Shown here: in pieces, positions 19,098 through 29,427 of the stretch
Numbering within the stretch: the first letter of the stretch is position 1
Layout: each line of letters starts with the position of its first letter
Assembly (NCBI RefSeq): GCF_028551255.1
Contig: NZ_CP117029.1
Span: 744,001-808,000, forward strand
Length of the DNA stretch: 64,000 bases
Direction: 5' to 3'
Source: Vibrio tubiashii
Lineage (GTDB): Bacteria > Pseudomonadota > Gammaproteobacteria > Enterobacterales > Vibrionaceae
Notes under the pieces: model-generated
Seen by the model: only the letters and a program-made list of their open reading frames with translations
Databases searched by the model: none
Told to the model about the DNA's origin: nothing
Translations under genes and position numbers: made by a program

Positions 19098-20561
19098 ATG
19101 CTAAGAATTGCCAAAGAAGCGCTGACATTCGATGACGTACTACTTGTGCCAGCACACTCCACTGTTCTCCCAAACACAGCTGATCTTCGCACTCAGCTAA
19201 CTAAGAACATCACCCTAAACATCCCAATGATTTCGGCGTCTATGGACACCGTTACTGAAGCGCGCCTAGCAATTGCACTAGCGCAAGAGGGTGGCATTGG
19301 CTTTATCCACAAGAACATGTCGATTGAGCAGCAAGCAGAAATGGTTCATCAGGTTAAGATTTACGAAGCAGGTGTGGTTTCTCACCCTGTGACAGTTAGT
19401 CCAGATGCATCAATTGCTGATGTGGTTGCTCTTACTGAAAAGCATGGTTTTGCAGGTTTCCCTGTAGTGACGGATAACAACGAATTGGTTGGTATCATCA
19501 CTGGTCGTGACGTTCGTTTCGTAACGGACCTTTCTAAGAAAGTAGAAGTTGTCATGACGCCTAAAGAGCGTCTAGCGGCTGTTAAAGAAGGTGCAACTCG
19601 TGAAGAAGTTCAAGAGAAAATGCACGAAGCGCGCGTAGAGAAAGTACTGGTTGTGAACGATGAGTTCCAATTAACCGGTATGATCACCGCAAAAGACTTC
19701 CATAAAGCAGAGCGTAAACCAAACGCATGTAAAGACGAGCAAGGTCGCCTACGTGTGGGTGCAGCTGTTGGTGCAGGCGCGGGTAACGAAGAGCGAGTAA
19801 AAGCTCTAGTCGAAGCTGGCGTAGACGTACTACTTATCGACTCTTCACATGGTCACTCTGAAGGTGTTCTAAACCGTATTCGCGAAACTCGCGCGGCATA
19901 CCCAGATCTAGACATCATTGGCGGTAACGTAGCAACAGGTGCAGGCGCGAAGGCTCTGATTGAAGCTGGCGTAAGCGCAGTAAAAGTGGGTATCGGCCCT
20001 GGCTCTATCTGTACAACTCGTATCGTTACTGGTGTTGGTGTACCTCAAGTTACTGCTATTGCAGACGCAGCAGAAGTTGCTGGCGAGTACGGCATTCCAG
20101 TTATCGCTGACGGCGGTATTCGTTTCTCAGGTGATATCTGTAAAGCAATCGTTGCTGGCGCATCTTGTGTGATGGTTGGTTCAATGTTTGCTGGTACTGA
20201 AGAAGCTCCGGGTGAAGTGATTCTATACAACGGTCGTTCATACAAAGCATACCGTGGTATGGGTTCACTAGGCGCTATGTCTCAAGGCTCTTCTGATCGT
20301 TACTTCCAGTCAGATAACGCAGCAGACAAGCTAGTACCAGAAGGTATCGAAGGTCGTATCGCATACAAAGGCCGCCTAAAAGAGATCGTTCACCAACAGA
20401 TGGGTGGTCTACGTTCAAGCATGGGTCTTACAGGTAGTGCAACGGTTGAAGATATGCGTACTAAAGCTGAATTCGTACGTATTTCAGGCGCTGGCATGAA
20501 AGAGTCTCATGTACACGACGTTCAAATTACGAAGGAAGCACCAAACTACCGTTTAGGTTAA
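19098..20561 (+). CDS. guaB: Inosine-5'-monophosphate dehydrogenase
   Basis: Oxidises IMP to XMP with NAD+, the committed step of guanine nucleotide synthesis. The 487-residue protein has a TIM-barrel catalytic domain interrupted by two CBS domains (about 92-205). Visible motifs: [21 protein letters not shown], the catalytic-cysteine loop [11 protein letters not shown], the phosphate site [11 protein letters not shown], and the mobile flap ending [15 protein letters not shown]. The ATG at 19098 gives the family N terminus [16 protein letters not shown]; a frame extension to 19050 is not conserved. First gene of a guaB-guaA pair with PurR-like sites in front of both genes. Confidence 0.97.
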   Translation: MLRIAKEALTFDDVLLVPAHSTVLPNTADLRTQLTKNITLNIPMISASMDTVTEARLAIALAQEGGIGFIHKNMSIEQQAEMVHQVKIYEAGVVSHPVTVSPDASIADVVALTEKHGFAGFPVVTDNNELVGIITGRDVRFVTDLSKKVEVVMTPKERLAAVKEGATREEVQEKMHEARVEKVLVVNDEFQLTGMITAKDFHKAERKPNACKDEQGRLRVGAAVGAGAGNEERVKALVEAGVDVLLIDSSHGHSEGVLNRIRETRAAYPDLDIIGGNVATGAGAKALIEAGVSAVKVGIGPGSICTTRIVTGVGVPQVTAIADAAEVAGEYGIPVIADGGIRFSGDICKAIVAGASCVMVGSMFAGTEEAPGEVILYNGRSYKAYRGMGSLGAMSQGSSDRYFQSDNAADKLVPEGIEGRIAYKGRLKEIVHQQMGGLRSSMGLTGSATVEDMRTKAEFVRISGAGMKESHVHDVQITKEAPNYRLG

Positions 20562-20586
20562 TCGCAACGCGATAAGTACAAACCTG

Positions 20587-20602
20587 ACGGAAACGTTTGC
20601 TT
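20587..20602 (+). promoter_or_regulatory. PurR-like operator between guaB and guaA
   Basis: ACGGAAACGTTTGCTT matches the PurR consensus ACGCAAACGTTTGCGT at 14 of 16 positions. It lies 26 bases after guaB and 76 bases before guaA. Confidence 0.6.
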
Positions 20603-20623
20603 TTTTCCTTGAAGCATTAATAA

Positions 20624-20649
20624 GAGGCGAGTAAACTCGCCTCCGTTTT
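20624..20649 (+). terminator. Hairpin with short T-run before guaA
   Basis: Perfect 8-bp stem GAGGCGAG / CTCGCCTC with a TAAA loop, followed by CGTTTT. It may attenuate readthrough from guaB into guaA. Confidence 0.6.
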
Positions 20650-20677
20650 AATAACCTAGCTTATAAGACTGCTCAAA

Positions 20678-22231
20678 ATGACTAAAAATATCCATGACCA
20701 ACGTATTCTGATCTTGGACTTCGGTTCTCAGTACACTCAACTTGTAGCACGCCGCGTACGTGAAATCGGCGTTTACTGTGAACTTTGGAGCTGGGATGTA
20801 GAAGAAGCGGATATTCGTGAATTCAACCCAGATGGCATCATCCTATCTGGTGGCCCTGAAAGTGTAACCGAGGACAACTCTCCTCGCGCTCCTCAATATG
20901 TATTTGACTCAGGTGTTCCTGTGCTTGGTGTATGTTACGGCATGCAGACAATGGCAGAGCAGCTAGGTGGTAAAGTATCAACGTCTGATGAGCGTGAATT
21001 CGGTTACGCTGCAGTACAAGTTTCTGGCGAATCATCAATCTTTAAAGATCTTGAAGCTTCTCAAGATGTATGGATGAGTCACGGTGATAAAGTTGTCGAG
21101 ATCCCTGAAGGTTTCGTGAAAGTCGGTGAGACAGACACATGTCCTTACGCTGCGATGGCGAACGAAGAGAAAAAATACTTCGGCGTTCAGTTCCACCCAG
21201 AAGTAACGCACACTAAAAATGGCTTACAAATGCTAGAGAACTTTGTTCTTGGTGTATGTGGCTGTGAGCGTCTATGGACTTCAGAATCTATCATCGAAGA
21301 TGCGGTAGCACGTATTAAAGAGCAAGTGGGTGATGACGAAGTTATCCTAGGTCTTTCGGGTGGTGTTGACTCATCTGTTGTTGCGATGCTTGTTCACCGT
21401 GCAATTGGCGACAAACTAACATGTGTATTTGTTGATAACGGTCTACTTCGTCTAAACGAAGGTCAACAAGTGATGGATATGTTTGGCGACAAGTTTGGCC
21501 TAAACATTATCAAGGTTGACGCAGAAGATCGCTTCCTTGCGGCTCTTGAGGGTAAGTCTGATCCAGAAGAGAAGCGTAAGACAATCGGTCACGTATTCGT
21601 AGACGTATTCGATGAAGAGTCGAAGAAGCTGAAAAACGCGAAATGGCTTGCTCAAGGTACGATTTACCCAGACGTAATCGAATCTGCTGCATCTAAGACG
21701 GGTAAAGCGCACGTCATCAAATCACACCATAATGTGGGCGGTCTTCCAGATGATATGGAAATGGGCCTTGTTGAGCCACTACGTGAGCTGTTCAAAGATG
21801 AAGTTCGTAAGATTGGTCTAGAGCTTGGTCTGCCTTACAACATGCTTTACCGCCACCCATTCCCAGGTCCTGGCTTAGGTGTTCGTGTTCTTGGTGAAAT
21901 CAAGAAAGAGTACTGTGATTTGCTACGCCGCGCTGACGCTATCTTCATTGAAGAGCTGCACGCTGCTGACCTATACAACAAAGTATCTCAAGCGTTCACC
22001 GTATTCCTACCTGTACGTTCTGTAGGTGTAATGGGCGATGGTCGTAAGTATGACTGGGTTGTTTCTCTACGTGCAGTTGAAACTATCGACTTTATGACAG
22101 CGCACTGGGCACACTTGCCATACGACTTCCTAGGTAAGGTATCTAACCGCATCATCAATGAAGTTGACGGTATTTCTCGCGTAGTTTACGACATCTCAGG
22201 TAAGCCACCAGCGACAATCGAATGGGAATAA
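20678..22231 (+). CDS. guaA: GMP synthase (glutamine-hydrolysing)
   Basis: Converts XMP to GMP using glutamine and ATP. Class I glutamine amidotransferase domain with catalytic Cys86 in VLGVCYGMQ and the FHPEVTHT His-x-Glu element, then the ATP-pyrophosphatase domain (LSGGVDSSV, about residue 233) and the C-terminal dimerisation domain ending in the conserved PPATIEWE. 517 residues, standard. It follows guaB after 116 bp that contain a PurR-like site and a hairpin, so its level may be set separately from guaB. Confidence 0.97.
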   Translation: MTKNIHDQRILILDFGSQYTQLVARRVREIGVYCELWSWDVEEADIREFNPDGIILSGGPESVTEDNSPRAPQYVFDSGVPVLGVCYGMQTMAEQLGGKVSTSDEREFGYAAVQVSGESSIFKDLEASQDVWMSHGDKVVEIPEGFVKVGETDTCPYAAMANEEKKYFGVQFHPEVTHTKNGLQMLENFVLGVCGCERLWTSESIIEDAVARIKEQVGDDEVILGLSGGVDSSVVAMLVHRAIGDKLTCVFVDNGLLRLNEGQQVMDMFGDKFGLNIIKVDAEDRFLAALEGKSDPEEKRKTIGHVFVDVFDEESKKLKNAKWLAQGTIYPDVIESAASKTGKAHVIKSHHNVGGLPDDMEMGLVEPLRELFKDEVRKIGLELGLPYNMLYRHPFPGPGLGVRVLGEIKKEYCDLLRRADAIFIEELHAADLYNKVSQAFTVFLPVRSVGVMGDGRKYDWVVSLRAVETIDFMTAHWAHLPYDFLGKVSNRIINEVDGISRVVYDISGKPPATIEWE

Positions 22232-22253
22232 TCCCTGTTTGAATAGATAAACT

Positions 22254-22285
22254 AAGCCAGTCATCAGACTGGCTTTTTTTATTTT
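22254..22285 (+). terminator. Intrinsic terminator after guaA
   Basis: Perfect 9-bp stem AAGCCAGTC / GACTGGCTT with an ATCA loop, followed by a run of Ts. Confidence 0.9.
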
Positions 22286-22523
22286 GGGAGATTTAAAGTG
22301 TGGCTTTTGTTTTTTTTACCGAATGATCACACTATTTAGGTGGGCAGTTTTAGTATTTTCGGTTTTTGAACCCACTAGACACTTTTTACTAAACTCATAG
22401 TTTCAAATTCCGTTGCAACTTAAGAGTCACTCGCAAGTTGACCTTGCCACATCACACTAGCCGTGAAGTTGGTGCTCGAGTTTTCTAGTCTTTTCATCAG
22501 AAATTCACATAAGGACTTGTCTG

Positions 22524-24194
22524 ATGAAGAAAACAAGCTACCTCGCCGCAATGGCTATGCTATCTGCGGTACCTACCTCTTGGGCGACGATGAATATCCA
22601 GCCCGATCCTCAAAACCCTACTGGTTATGTCGTTTCACGTGCTGACATCCAAGCAGCAGAGAGTCAAAAGACGGCGGAGCCTATGTACCAAATCTGGTCT
22701 CAAGCGCTGAGCACAGCCCCCAACACGGTTGTTGAAGCGATTGATTCTGGGTTAGCAACTAACCCAGATAACGTCAAAAGAGCAGAACGTGTTTTCCCAA
22801 GAGCGGAATGGGATTTTCTGACCCATATGGCAGCACCGGAATACACCTATACGCGCTTCTTGCGCGCCATTGGTAAGTTTCCCGCATTTTGTGCCGAGTA
22901 CACCGATGGACGTGATTCTGATGCCATCTGTAAACGTTCGATCGTGACTGCATTTGCGCACTTTGCGCAAGAAACAGGTGGCCACATCGCTAAAGATAAT
23001 ACCTCTGATAACCCGTTAGCGTTGGAAGAGTGGCAACAAGCTCTAGTACATGTGCGTGAAATGGGCTGGTCTGAAGGTCAGGAAGGCTACACAACCGGGT
23101 GTGGACAAAACGACTGGCAAAACAAAAAATGGCCATGTGCTGCAGGGCAGGGCTATTTTGGTCGTGGTGCTAAACAGCTTTCTTATCACTTCAACTATGG
23201 TGCATTCTCTGAAGTCATGTTTGATGGTGACGCGTCTGTGTTGCTCAACAATCCTGGTTTAGTTGCCGACTCTTGGTTAAACCTAGCTTCTGCGATTTGG
23301 TTCTTTTTAACGCCACAAGCACCTAAGCCAGCTATGCTGCATGTCATTGATAAAACATGGACGCCTTCTCAGCGCGAAATAGACGCTGGTATTGGTTACG
23401 GTTTTGGTACCACCATCAACATTATCAATGGTGGTATTGAATGTGGTGAGCAAAACAAAAACAAAGGCCAGCCAGTTAACCGTATTCGCTACTGGGAAGG
23501 TTTATCGGCTCACTATCAGATTCCTATTGAAGCCGATGAAAAGAACACCTGCTGGCAGCAAACGCCTTACGGCAGCCTAAATCTTAATGGCGCAACGGAT
23601 GTGCTTTACACCAACTGGGATGGTAACTGGAAATACTATGCAGACAGACCGGGTGGGTACTCGTTTGAGTGTGAACTGGTGGGCTTCCAGACGGCGTATT
23701 CAGCACTGGTTCCGGGTGACTACGAGAAGTGTGTAACCAACCTCTACGGCTCACACGCTAGCTGGCCTGAAGTCCGAGTTGTCGATAAGTTAGACCCCGT
23801 CGATCCTAATCCAGACAATGGAACAGGCTGGAGCGCGACTAAGGTATATAACACAGGCGATCAAGTGACATACAAAGGAGCCACTTACAAAGCGAAGTGG
23901 TGGACGCAAGGTGATGATCCAAGCTTAGGTGGCCCATGGGAGCTAGTGGCTGGTACACCAGAGCCTACTCCAGACCCAACCCCAACGCCTGATCCGCAGC
24001 CGACGCCAACTCCGGACCCAGAACCAACACCGGATCCAAATACGTTTATTCAGTGGCAACCGGGTGCTTCTCAGGTCGCGAATGGCGATAAAGTGACCTA
24101 CAACGGTAAGTGCTTTATTGCGAAAAATGGTCCAGGAATGTGGGATACACCAACTCAAGCAAACTGGTTCTGGGACGAAATTTCTTGCCAGTAA
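22524..24194 (+). CDS. Secreted GH19 chitinase with two chitin-binding modules
   Basis: Extracellular endochitinase. Signal peptide 1-21 (cleavage after SWA), a glycoside hydrolase family 19 catalytic domain (about 90-345) with the proton-donor Glu150 in AHFAQETGGH, the second Glu in GWSEGQEGY and the substrate-cleft segment GYFGRGAKQLSYHFNYG; then a CBM5/12-type module (about 430-475, with the AKWWTQG signature), a Pro-Thr linker of PTPDP repeats (477-508), and a second aromatic module (511-556). 556 residues. Chitin use is a hallmark of vibrios; GH19 is rarer in bacteria than GH18. Own terminator; monocistronic. Confidence 0.9.
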   Translation: MKKTSYLAAMAMLSAVPTSWATMNIQPDPQNPTGYVVSRADIQAAESQKTAEPMYQIWSQALSTAPNTVVEAIDSGLATNPDNVKRAERVFPRAEWDFLTHMAAPEYTYTRFLRAIGKFPAFCAEYTDGRDSDAICKRSIVTAFAHFAQETGGHIAKDNTSDNPLALEEWQQALVHVREMGWSEGQEGYTTGCGQNDWQNKKWPCAAGQGYFGRGAKQLSYHFNYGAFSEVMFDGDASVLLNNPGLVADSWLNLASAIWFFLTPQAPKPAMLHVIDKTWTPSQREIDAGIGYGFGTTINIINGGIECGEQNKNKGQPVNRIRYWEGLSAHYQIPIEADEKNTCWQQTPYGSLNLNGATDVLYTNWDGNWKYYADRPGGYSFECELVGFQTAYSALVPGDYEKCVTNLYGSHASWPEVRVVDKLDPVDPNPDNGTGWSATKVYNTGDQVTYKGATYKAKWWTQGDDPSLGGPWELVAGTPEPTPDPTPTPDPQPTPTPDPEPTPDPNTFIQWQPGASQVANGDKVTYNGKCFIAKNGPGMWDTPTQANWFWDEISCQ

Positions 24195-24220
24195 GTCTTT
24201 AAAACAAGATAAATTGATTG

Positions 24221-24255
24221 AATAGGCCCTGAATTTATTTCAGGGCCTATTTTTT
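24221..24255 (+). terminator. Intrinsic terminator after the chitinase gene
   Basis: Perfect 13-bp stem AATAGGCCCTGAA / TTCAGGGCCTATT with a T-run. Confidence 0.92.
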
Positions 24256-24434
24256 ATTGCTCTATGTTGTACGGATTTCACGTGTTTTATATCCCTTATC
24301 GGCTCAAATACGGTCAAAGTTCTCATTTGATGATTTGCGCAACCTTAGATTGCGATTCCGAACACTATCTTTTTTGTTGAACGTCACTAAAATTTGCGCG
24401 TAAATTTTATTAACTTTTTTTAAAGGTGCGCAAA

Positions 24435-25031
24435 ATGTCAACAAAACTGGCAAACCCGGCTCCACTGGGCCTAATGGGTTTCGGTATGACAACCATCCTG
24501 CTAAACATCCACAATGCAGGTTTTTTCCCTATTGATTCAATGATCCTAGCAATGGGTATTTTCTATGGTGGTCTGAGCCAAGTTTTTGTCGGCATGATGT
24601 GTTTCAAGCGTGGTGATACTTTTGGTACTACGGCGTTTACTTCTTACGGCCTGTTCTGGTTAACACTGGTTGGAATTCTTGTTATGCCTTACATGGGGCT
24701 ACCTGCAAGCCCAGCAAGCTTTATGGGTTGGTACCTAGCGCTTTGGGGTATTTTCACAGGCTTTATGTTTATTGGCTCACTATGCTACCCAGTAGCAAAG
24801 CAAGTGGTATTTGGCTCACTAACAATCCTGTTCTTCTTACTGGCAGCACGTGATTTCACTGGAAGTCAGCTTATCGGCACGATTGCTGGCTTTGAAGGTA
24901 TCTTCTGTGGCGCGAGTGCGATTTACTTCGCTATGGCACAAGTACTAAACAACGAATACGGTCGCACTATTCTGCCAATTGGTGAGAAGAAGCCAGTCCA
25001 AGAAATGCCGCTAGAACAGGTAGCTGCATAA
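24435..25031 (+). CDS. Acetate uptake transporter (AceTr / SatP-YaaH family)
   Basis: Six-helix inner-membrane transporter for acetate and succinate. The 198-residue protein starts with the family signature [14 protein letters not shown] and has six hydrophobic segments; FGGLSQ-like [13 protein letters not shown] and the FTSYGLFW segment are typical. ATG at 24435 is chosen since AAAGGTG lies upstream; a GTG at 24426 would add three residues. Single gene with a strong terminator shared with the convergent symporter gene. Substrate range is inferred from the family. Confidence 0.88.
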   Translation: MSTKLANPAPLGLMGFGMTTILLNIHNAGFFPIDSMILAMGIFYGGLSQVFVGMMCFKRGDTFGTTAFTSYGLFWLTLVGILVMPYMGLPASPASFMGWYLALWGIFTGFMFIGSLCYPVAKQVVFGSLTILFFLLAARDFTGSQLIGTIAGFEGIFCGASAIYFAMAQVLNNEYGRTILPIGEKKPVQEMPLEQVAA

Positions 25032-25121
25032 TTAAAAAGAATTTGGTTGATGGTGTGCCTGAAGCAACATTGACTAAACCTAAGTTATCTAACTTAGTAA
25101 ATTTTTGGGAACAATAAGATG

Positions 25122-25154
25122 AAAGGGGTTAGCCATTGGCTAACCCCTTTTTTT
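25122..25154 (+). terminator. Intrinsic terminator after the acetate transporter
   Basis: 13-bp stem AAAGGGGTTAGCC / GGCTAACCCCTTT with an ATT loop and T-run; it lies in a convergent junction with the symporter gene. Confidence 0.9.
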
Positions 25155-25191
25155 ACCACTGCATTTTCTTATTTTTTATAGCGTGTCGCTA

Positions 25192-26730
25192 TTAGGTTGA
25201 AGGTTGTTCAACCGGTTTAGACTCAGTTTCAGCCGAAGGCTCTTTGCCTGTCTTACGGCGGTACTTGTCTTCCCAGTAGTCAGCACCTTTGATGCCTAGT
25301 TTTACTGGGTTGAACGTGTACTCTGTAACACCTTGTTTTTGTTGCTCTTCATAATCATTTAGAGCTTTCAAAGCAGGCTTAGACATGAAGAAGATGATTA
25401 GGATACCAACGATGTTTAGCCACGCCATTAGACCTACACCTACGTCACCCATTGCCCATGCAAGGTTTGCTGTCTTAACTGTACCGTAGAACACGACTGC
25501 GATTAGTGCCACTTTTAGTAGGAACATCAGGCCATTAACTTTGATGTGGCGACGGATGTAAGCCACGTTAGTTTCTGCGATGTAGTAGTAAGCAAGAATC
25601 GTAGTAAATGCGAAGAAGAACAGTGCGATTGCGATGAATGGCTTACCAATGCCTGGTAGTGCACTTTCAATCGCCATCTGAGTGAATACAGGGCCGTTTG
25701 CAGCAATATCAGCAGCAACGTTCTGTACTAGGAAGCCTTCAGCGCCATGAACGTTGTATGCACCAGTGATGATGATCATAAATGCAGTTGCAGAACATAC
25801 TAGTAGTGTATCGATGTAGATAGAGAACGACTGTACTAGACCTTGTTGCGCAGGGTGATCAACGCTCGCTGCGGCCGCTGCGTGAGGACCAGTACCTTGG
25901 CCTGCTTCGTTTGAGTAAACACCACGTTTAACACCCCAACCGATAGCAGCACCAACACCCGCCATAGGTGTGAATGCATCGCCAATGATCATAGAGAATA
26001 CGCGTGGTACTTCGCCGATGTTGAGAAGGATGATGATGAACGCCGTCACGATGTACGCAAGCGCCATGAAAGGAACAACAATCTGCGTGAAGTTAGCGAT
26101 ACGTTTAACGCCACCGAAGATGATAAACGCTAGGATGACTGAAATCAGTGTACCCGTGAAGATCTTCGCAAAGCTGAATGTACCGATAGCTGTTTCAATC
26201 ATTTCACCAGAACCGAATGCTGCTTCAACCGCATTCCCGATACTGTTTGACTGAACGCCAGGTAGTAGGAAACCACAAGCAAAGATAGTCGCGATTGCGA
26301 AGATCCATGCGTACCAAGTTTGACCCATTGCTTTTTCAATGTAGTAAGCCGGGCCACCACGGAATTGACCTTCGTCTTCTTCCTTGTAGATCTGTGCCAG
26401 TGTTGACTCTGCATATGCAGTCGCTGCGCCAAAGAAGGCAACAACCCACATCCAGAATACTGCACCAGGACCACCAAAACCGATAGCCGCCGCAACACCT
26501 GCAATATTACCTGTACCCACACGACCAGATAGCGAAACCGCTAAAGCTTGGAATGATGAGATACCCTTAGTAGAACTTTTCCCTGAAAGAAGTAAGCGCC
26601 ACATTTCACTAAAGTGACGAACTTGAACAAATCGAGTCATGATCGAATAGAACAAACCAGCGCCAAGGCAAAGGTAAATCAATACCGGGCTCCAGATAAT
26701 TCCATTCAGAAAATCAACTAATGACTGCAT
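25192..26730 (-). CDS. Alanine/glycine:sodium symporter (AGCS family)
   Basis: Inner-membrane Na+-coupled importer of alanine (L or D) or glycine. 512 residues with about ten to eleven hydrophobic helices; family motifs are SLSGRVGTGNIAGVAAAIGFGGPGAVF-like (about 70-95, given in part) and SNEAGQGTGPHAAAAA (about 273). The C terminus is a charged tail (about 450-512). It lies downstream of dadA on the same strand with a 313-bp gap, so it is probably a separate transcript, but the pairing suggests uptake of alanine for DadA. Confidence 0.9.
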   Translation of the reverse strand: MQSLVDFLNGIIWSPVLIYLCLGAGLFYSIMTRFVQVRHFSEMWRLLLSGKSSTKGISSFQALAVSLSGRVGTGNIAGVAAAIGFGGPGAVFWMWVVAFFGAATAYAESTLAQIYKEEDEGQFRGGPAYYIEKAMGQTWYAWIFAIATIFACGFLLPGVQSNSIGNAVEAAFGSGEMIETAIGTFSFAKIFTGTLISVILAFIIFGGVKRIANFTQIVVPFMALAYIVTAFIIILLNIGEVPRVFSMIIGDAFTPMAGVGAAIGWGVKRGVYSNEAGQGTGPHAAAAASVDHPAQQGLVQSFSIYIDTLLVCSATAFMIIITGAYNVHGAEGFLVQNVAADIAANGPVFTQMAIESALPGIGKPFIAIALFFFAFTTILAYYYIAETNVAYIRRHIKVNGLMFLLKVALIAVVFYGTVKTANLAWAMGDVGVGLMAWLNIVGILIIFFMSKPALKALNDYEEQQKQGVTEYTFNPVKLGIKGADYWEDKYRRKTGKEPSAETESKPVEQPST

Positions 26731-27043
26731 AAGTATTTTCCCTGTTTTGTTTTGTAGTGGTTGTTTTCTGAACAGGATATTACCCTTTCTGTAATGTAAT
26801 TGTTAATTTATTTATTTGTTAGTGTTAATTAGCGTGACCCAAAACACAAAGTGCTAAAAAATTGTTAAATAGTAGCGATTGATTACTTACTGAGCTTCAA
26901 TTGGAACGCTATATGGTCGATTGGGGAGGTTTAGCGGTGGATTATACGTACGACAAATAACCCAGTTACGTTGCTATATATTTTGTTAATAGAACGTAAA
27001 TGAGTTAATTGTGTTGATATGAAAAGTGCGGTTAGCTTAGCTT
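26731..27043. other. Intergenic region between dadA and the symporter gene
   Basis: 313 bp, very AT-rich, with no gene or terminator hairpin recognised. It must contain the symporter promoter on the minus strand. Confidence 0.4.
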
Positions 27044-28294
27044 TTAGGCATACCTCTCCATACTGAGTTCTGAAAGAGGCTTCTGACCGTTTGATGCCAT
27101 CAACTCGGCTAAGATATCAGCTGAACCACACGCCATCGTCCAGCCCAATGTTCCATGCCCTGTGTTGGTGAACAAATTACTGAACTTTGTTTGGCCTATG
27201 ATTGGCGTTCCATCAGGTGTCATGGGGCGAAAGCCTGTCCAGTACTCAGCCTGAGAGAAATCCACGCCTTGTGGGAACAGGTTACTGACGACGTGATTCA
27301 GTGTTGCGAGGCGCTTGTCAGGTAAGGCAGGATCAAACCCTGCTAACTCTGCGGTGCCCGCGACACGGATCCTTTGGTCAAAGCGGGTGAGTGCCACTTT
27401 ATAGGTTTCATCCATAATGGTGGACGAAGGGGCTTGCCGCTCGTTAGTCACTGGCAGGGTCAATGAGTAGCCCTTAACCGGATAAACCGGAATATCGATA
27501 CCGATCGGGTTAAGTAGAGCTTTCGAGTAGCTGCCTAATGCGACCACAAAGTGATCGGCACTTAACGTCCCTAGAGAGGTTTTAACACCCACCACCTTAG
27601 TGCCTTCTGTCAGCAGAGCCTCAACATCGGTGTTAAACATAAACTCAACTCCGGCTTGCTCTGCCATCTTATGTAGCTGTTGGCAAAACAGATAGCAATC
27701 TCCGGTTTCGTCATCGGGCAGGTAAAGCCCACCAACCAACTCACCTTGCATATTAGCCAGTCCAGGTTCTTGATTGAGGCATTGCTTGGCATCGAGTAAC
27801 TTGAACTGGGTGCCACTCTCTTCGAGCAGCGCCATATCTTTTTCTATGGCTTTAAGCTGGGTAGAAGTACGGAATATTTGCAGCGTGCCTTGAGTACGTC
27901 CTTGGTAATCGAGCTCAAACTGTTGGTTTAATGCGGCTAAACACTCACGGCTACGATTGGCGATGGTAAGCATGCGAGATTTGTTGACACGGTACTTATC
28001 CAACTGGCAATTGCCGAGCATTTGGCTCGCCCAATGGAGCAAATCAGGGTTGAGGGAAGGTTTAATTTTCAGCGGGGCATGTTGTTCAAATAGCCACTTA
28101 ATAGCTTTAGTGGGAATACCGGGCGCTGCCCAAGGTGAAGAGTAACCATATGAGATTTGGCCTGCATTGGCAAAGCTGGTTTCTTCTCCCGCTTTAGCTT
28201 GTCTGTCTATCACAGTGACATCGAATCCAGCTTGATTTAAGTACCAAGCACTGGTTAATCCGATGACCCCACTCCCTAAAACAATAACCTTCAC
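27044..28294 (-). CDS. dadA: D-amino acid dehydrogenase small subunit
   Basis: Membrane-associated FAD enzyme that oxidises D-amino acids, chiefly D-alanine, to the 2-oxo acid and feeds electrons to the respiratory chain. 416 residues; N-terminal FAD-binding GSGVIGLTSAWYL (residues 7-19), the DAO-type EETSFANAGQISYGYSSPWAAPG segment in two parts near residues 38-60, and the C-terminal FRPMTPDGTPIIG and NTGHGTLGWTMACGS. A LysR regulator is divergently transcribed 104 bp away and probably controls it. Confidence 0.93.
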   Translation of the reverse strand: MKVIVLGSGVIGLTSAWYLNQAGFDVTVIDRQAKAGEETSFANAGQISYGYSSPWAAPGIPTKAIKWLFEQHAPLKIKPSLNPDLLHWASQMLGNCQLDKYRVNKSRMLTIANRSRECLAALNQQFELDYQGRTQGTLQIFRTSTQLKAIEKDMALLEESGTQFKLLDAKQCLNQEPGLANMQGELVGGLYLPDDETGDCYLFCQQLHKMAEQAGVEFMFNTDVEALLTEGTKVVGVKTSLGTLSADHFVVALGSYSKALLNPIGIDIPVYPVKGYSLTLPVTNERQAPSSTIMDETYKVALTRFDQRIRVAGTAELAGFDPALPDKRLATLNHVVSNLFPQGVDFSQAEYWTGFRPMTPDGTPIIGQTKFSNLFTNTGHGTLGWTMACGSADILAELMASNGQKPLSELSMERYA

Positions 28295-28398
28295 GAACGC
28301 TACTCACAGTTTGAAATTTTGCTAAGGATGAAGAATTTACATCTGCTTAACAATCGATAAGAATTGATATTAGGTTTTAGTTTCTCTAAAGGCTTAAT

Positions 28399-29283
28399 AT
28401 GAAATCGACCTTGCTGCACGGGGTGAACTTAATCTGCATTGTTGCTCGCCATCAGAGCCTAACAAGCGCGGCTAAAGAGCTGAACCTGACACTCGGTGCT
28501 GTCAGCCAACAACTTCAGCAAATTGAACATCGGTTAGGGTTTAGTGTATTTGAACGTCATGCTCGTGGAATCCGCTTAACAGAGCAGGGCGCGAAATTGG
28601 TTGATGCGACTAGCCATCATCTGGCTTCGATTGAAGAAAATGTCTTTCAGCTGACGCAGGTTTCAGAGCGCAAACAGATCCGCCTCAAACTAACGCCTTC
28701 TTTTGCCTTTAAATGGCTGGTGCCAAGACTAGAAAACTTCCACAAACAGTATCCAGACATTCAAATTCATACCTTTGCAGAAGGGGCGCTCGTTGATAGT
28801 GACAAGCGCAACTTCGATATTGCTATTGATTATGGGCCGCTCCCTTACAAGCACTCAGATGCCGAGCTGTTGATGGAGGAGTCACTGATCCCAGTCATGA
28901 GCCGTGACTACTTACGCTCACATCCGCAGTTAACGGAAGGAAACACTGAGTGGCAACAAGTGACACTTTTGCATGATGTTATGCCTTGGCATGGTGCGCC
29001 GAAAGATTATGAATGGCTCTATTGGGCGTCTCAGCAGCAGCTAGATTTTGAAACCAATCGCGGCCATTTCTTTAATCGTACCGACATGGCGATGTCTGCA
29101 GCAGAGGCTGGAGTAGGGATAGCGCTAGCTAGGGTTGCACTATTAGGTGATGAGATTGAACAGGGGAAATTGGTTGCGCCTTTTCCTGCCATCGAAGCCA
29201 ATGCGGGCTATTTTGTTCTAACCCATATCGATGATCCTTACACCCGATTGTTCAAACAATGGTTGAGAGAGCAGGTCAACTAA
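28399..29283 (+). CDS. LysR family transcriptional regulator (divergent to dadA)
   Basis: 294 residues: winged helix-turn-helix at about 5-65 (SLTSAAKELNLTLGAVSQQLQQIE) and a periplasmic-binding-protein-like effector domain with LKLTPSFAFKWLVPRLENF and the ending of the GcvA-like subgroup (AMSAAEAGVGIALARVALL). The divergent arrangement with dadA, 104 bp apart, is the classical LysR layout and makes dadA the likely target, with D- or L-alanine as possible ligand (inference). The shared intergenic region holds ATCGATAAGAATTGAT, a candidate T-N11-A-like site. Confidence 0.85.
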   Translation: MKSTLLHGVNLICIVARHQSLTSAAKELNLTLGAVSQQLQQIEHRLGFSVFERHARGIRLTEQGAKLVDATSHHLASIEENVFQLTQVSERKQIRLKLTPSFAFKWLVPRLENFHKQYPDIQIHTFAEGALVDSDKRNFDIAIDYGPLPYKHSDAELLMEESLIPVMSRDYLRSHPQLTEGNTEWQQVTLLHDVMPWHGAPKDYEWLYWASQQQLDFETNRGHFFNRTDMAMSAAEAGVGIALARVALLGDEIEQGKLVAPFPAIEANAGYFVLTHIDDPYTRLFKQWLREQVN

Positions 29284-29427
29284 ATTTCTTACGTAAAGTC
29301 AGACATTAAGCCTAAGTGTTATTAATTAAATTATAAATAACAATGGCGCGACCATATGCACCCACTACACTTAGTAATGTGTCTATGTTGGCCTCTGCCG
29401 AGATAGATAATGTTAGGGGCAGCGCAT

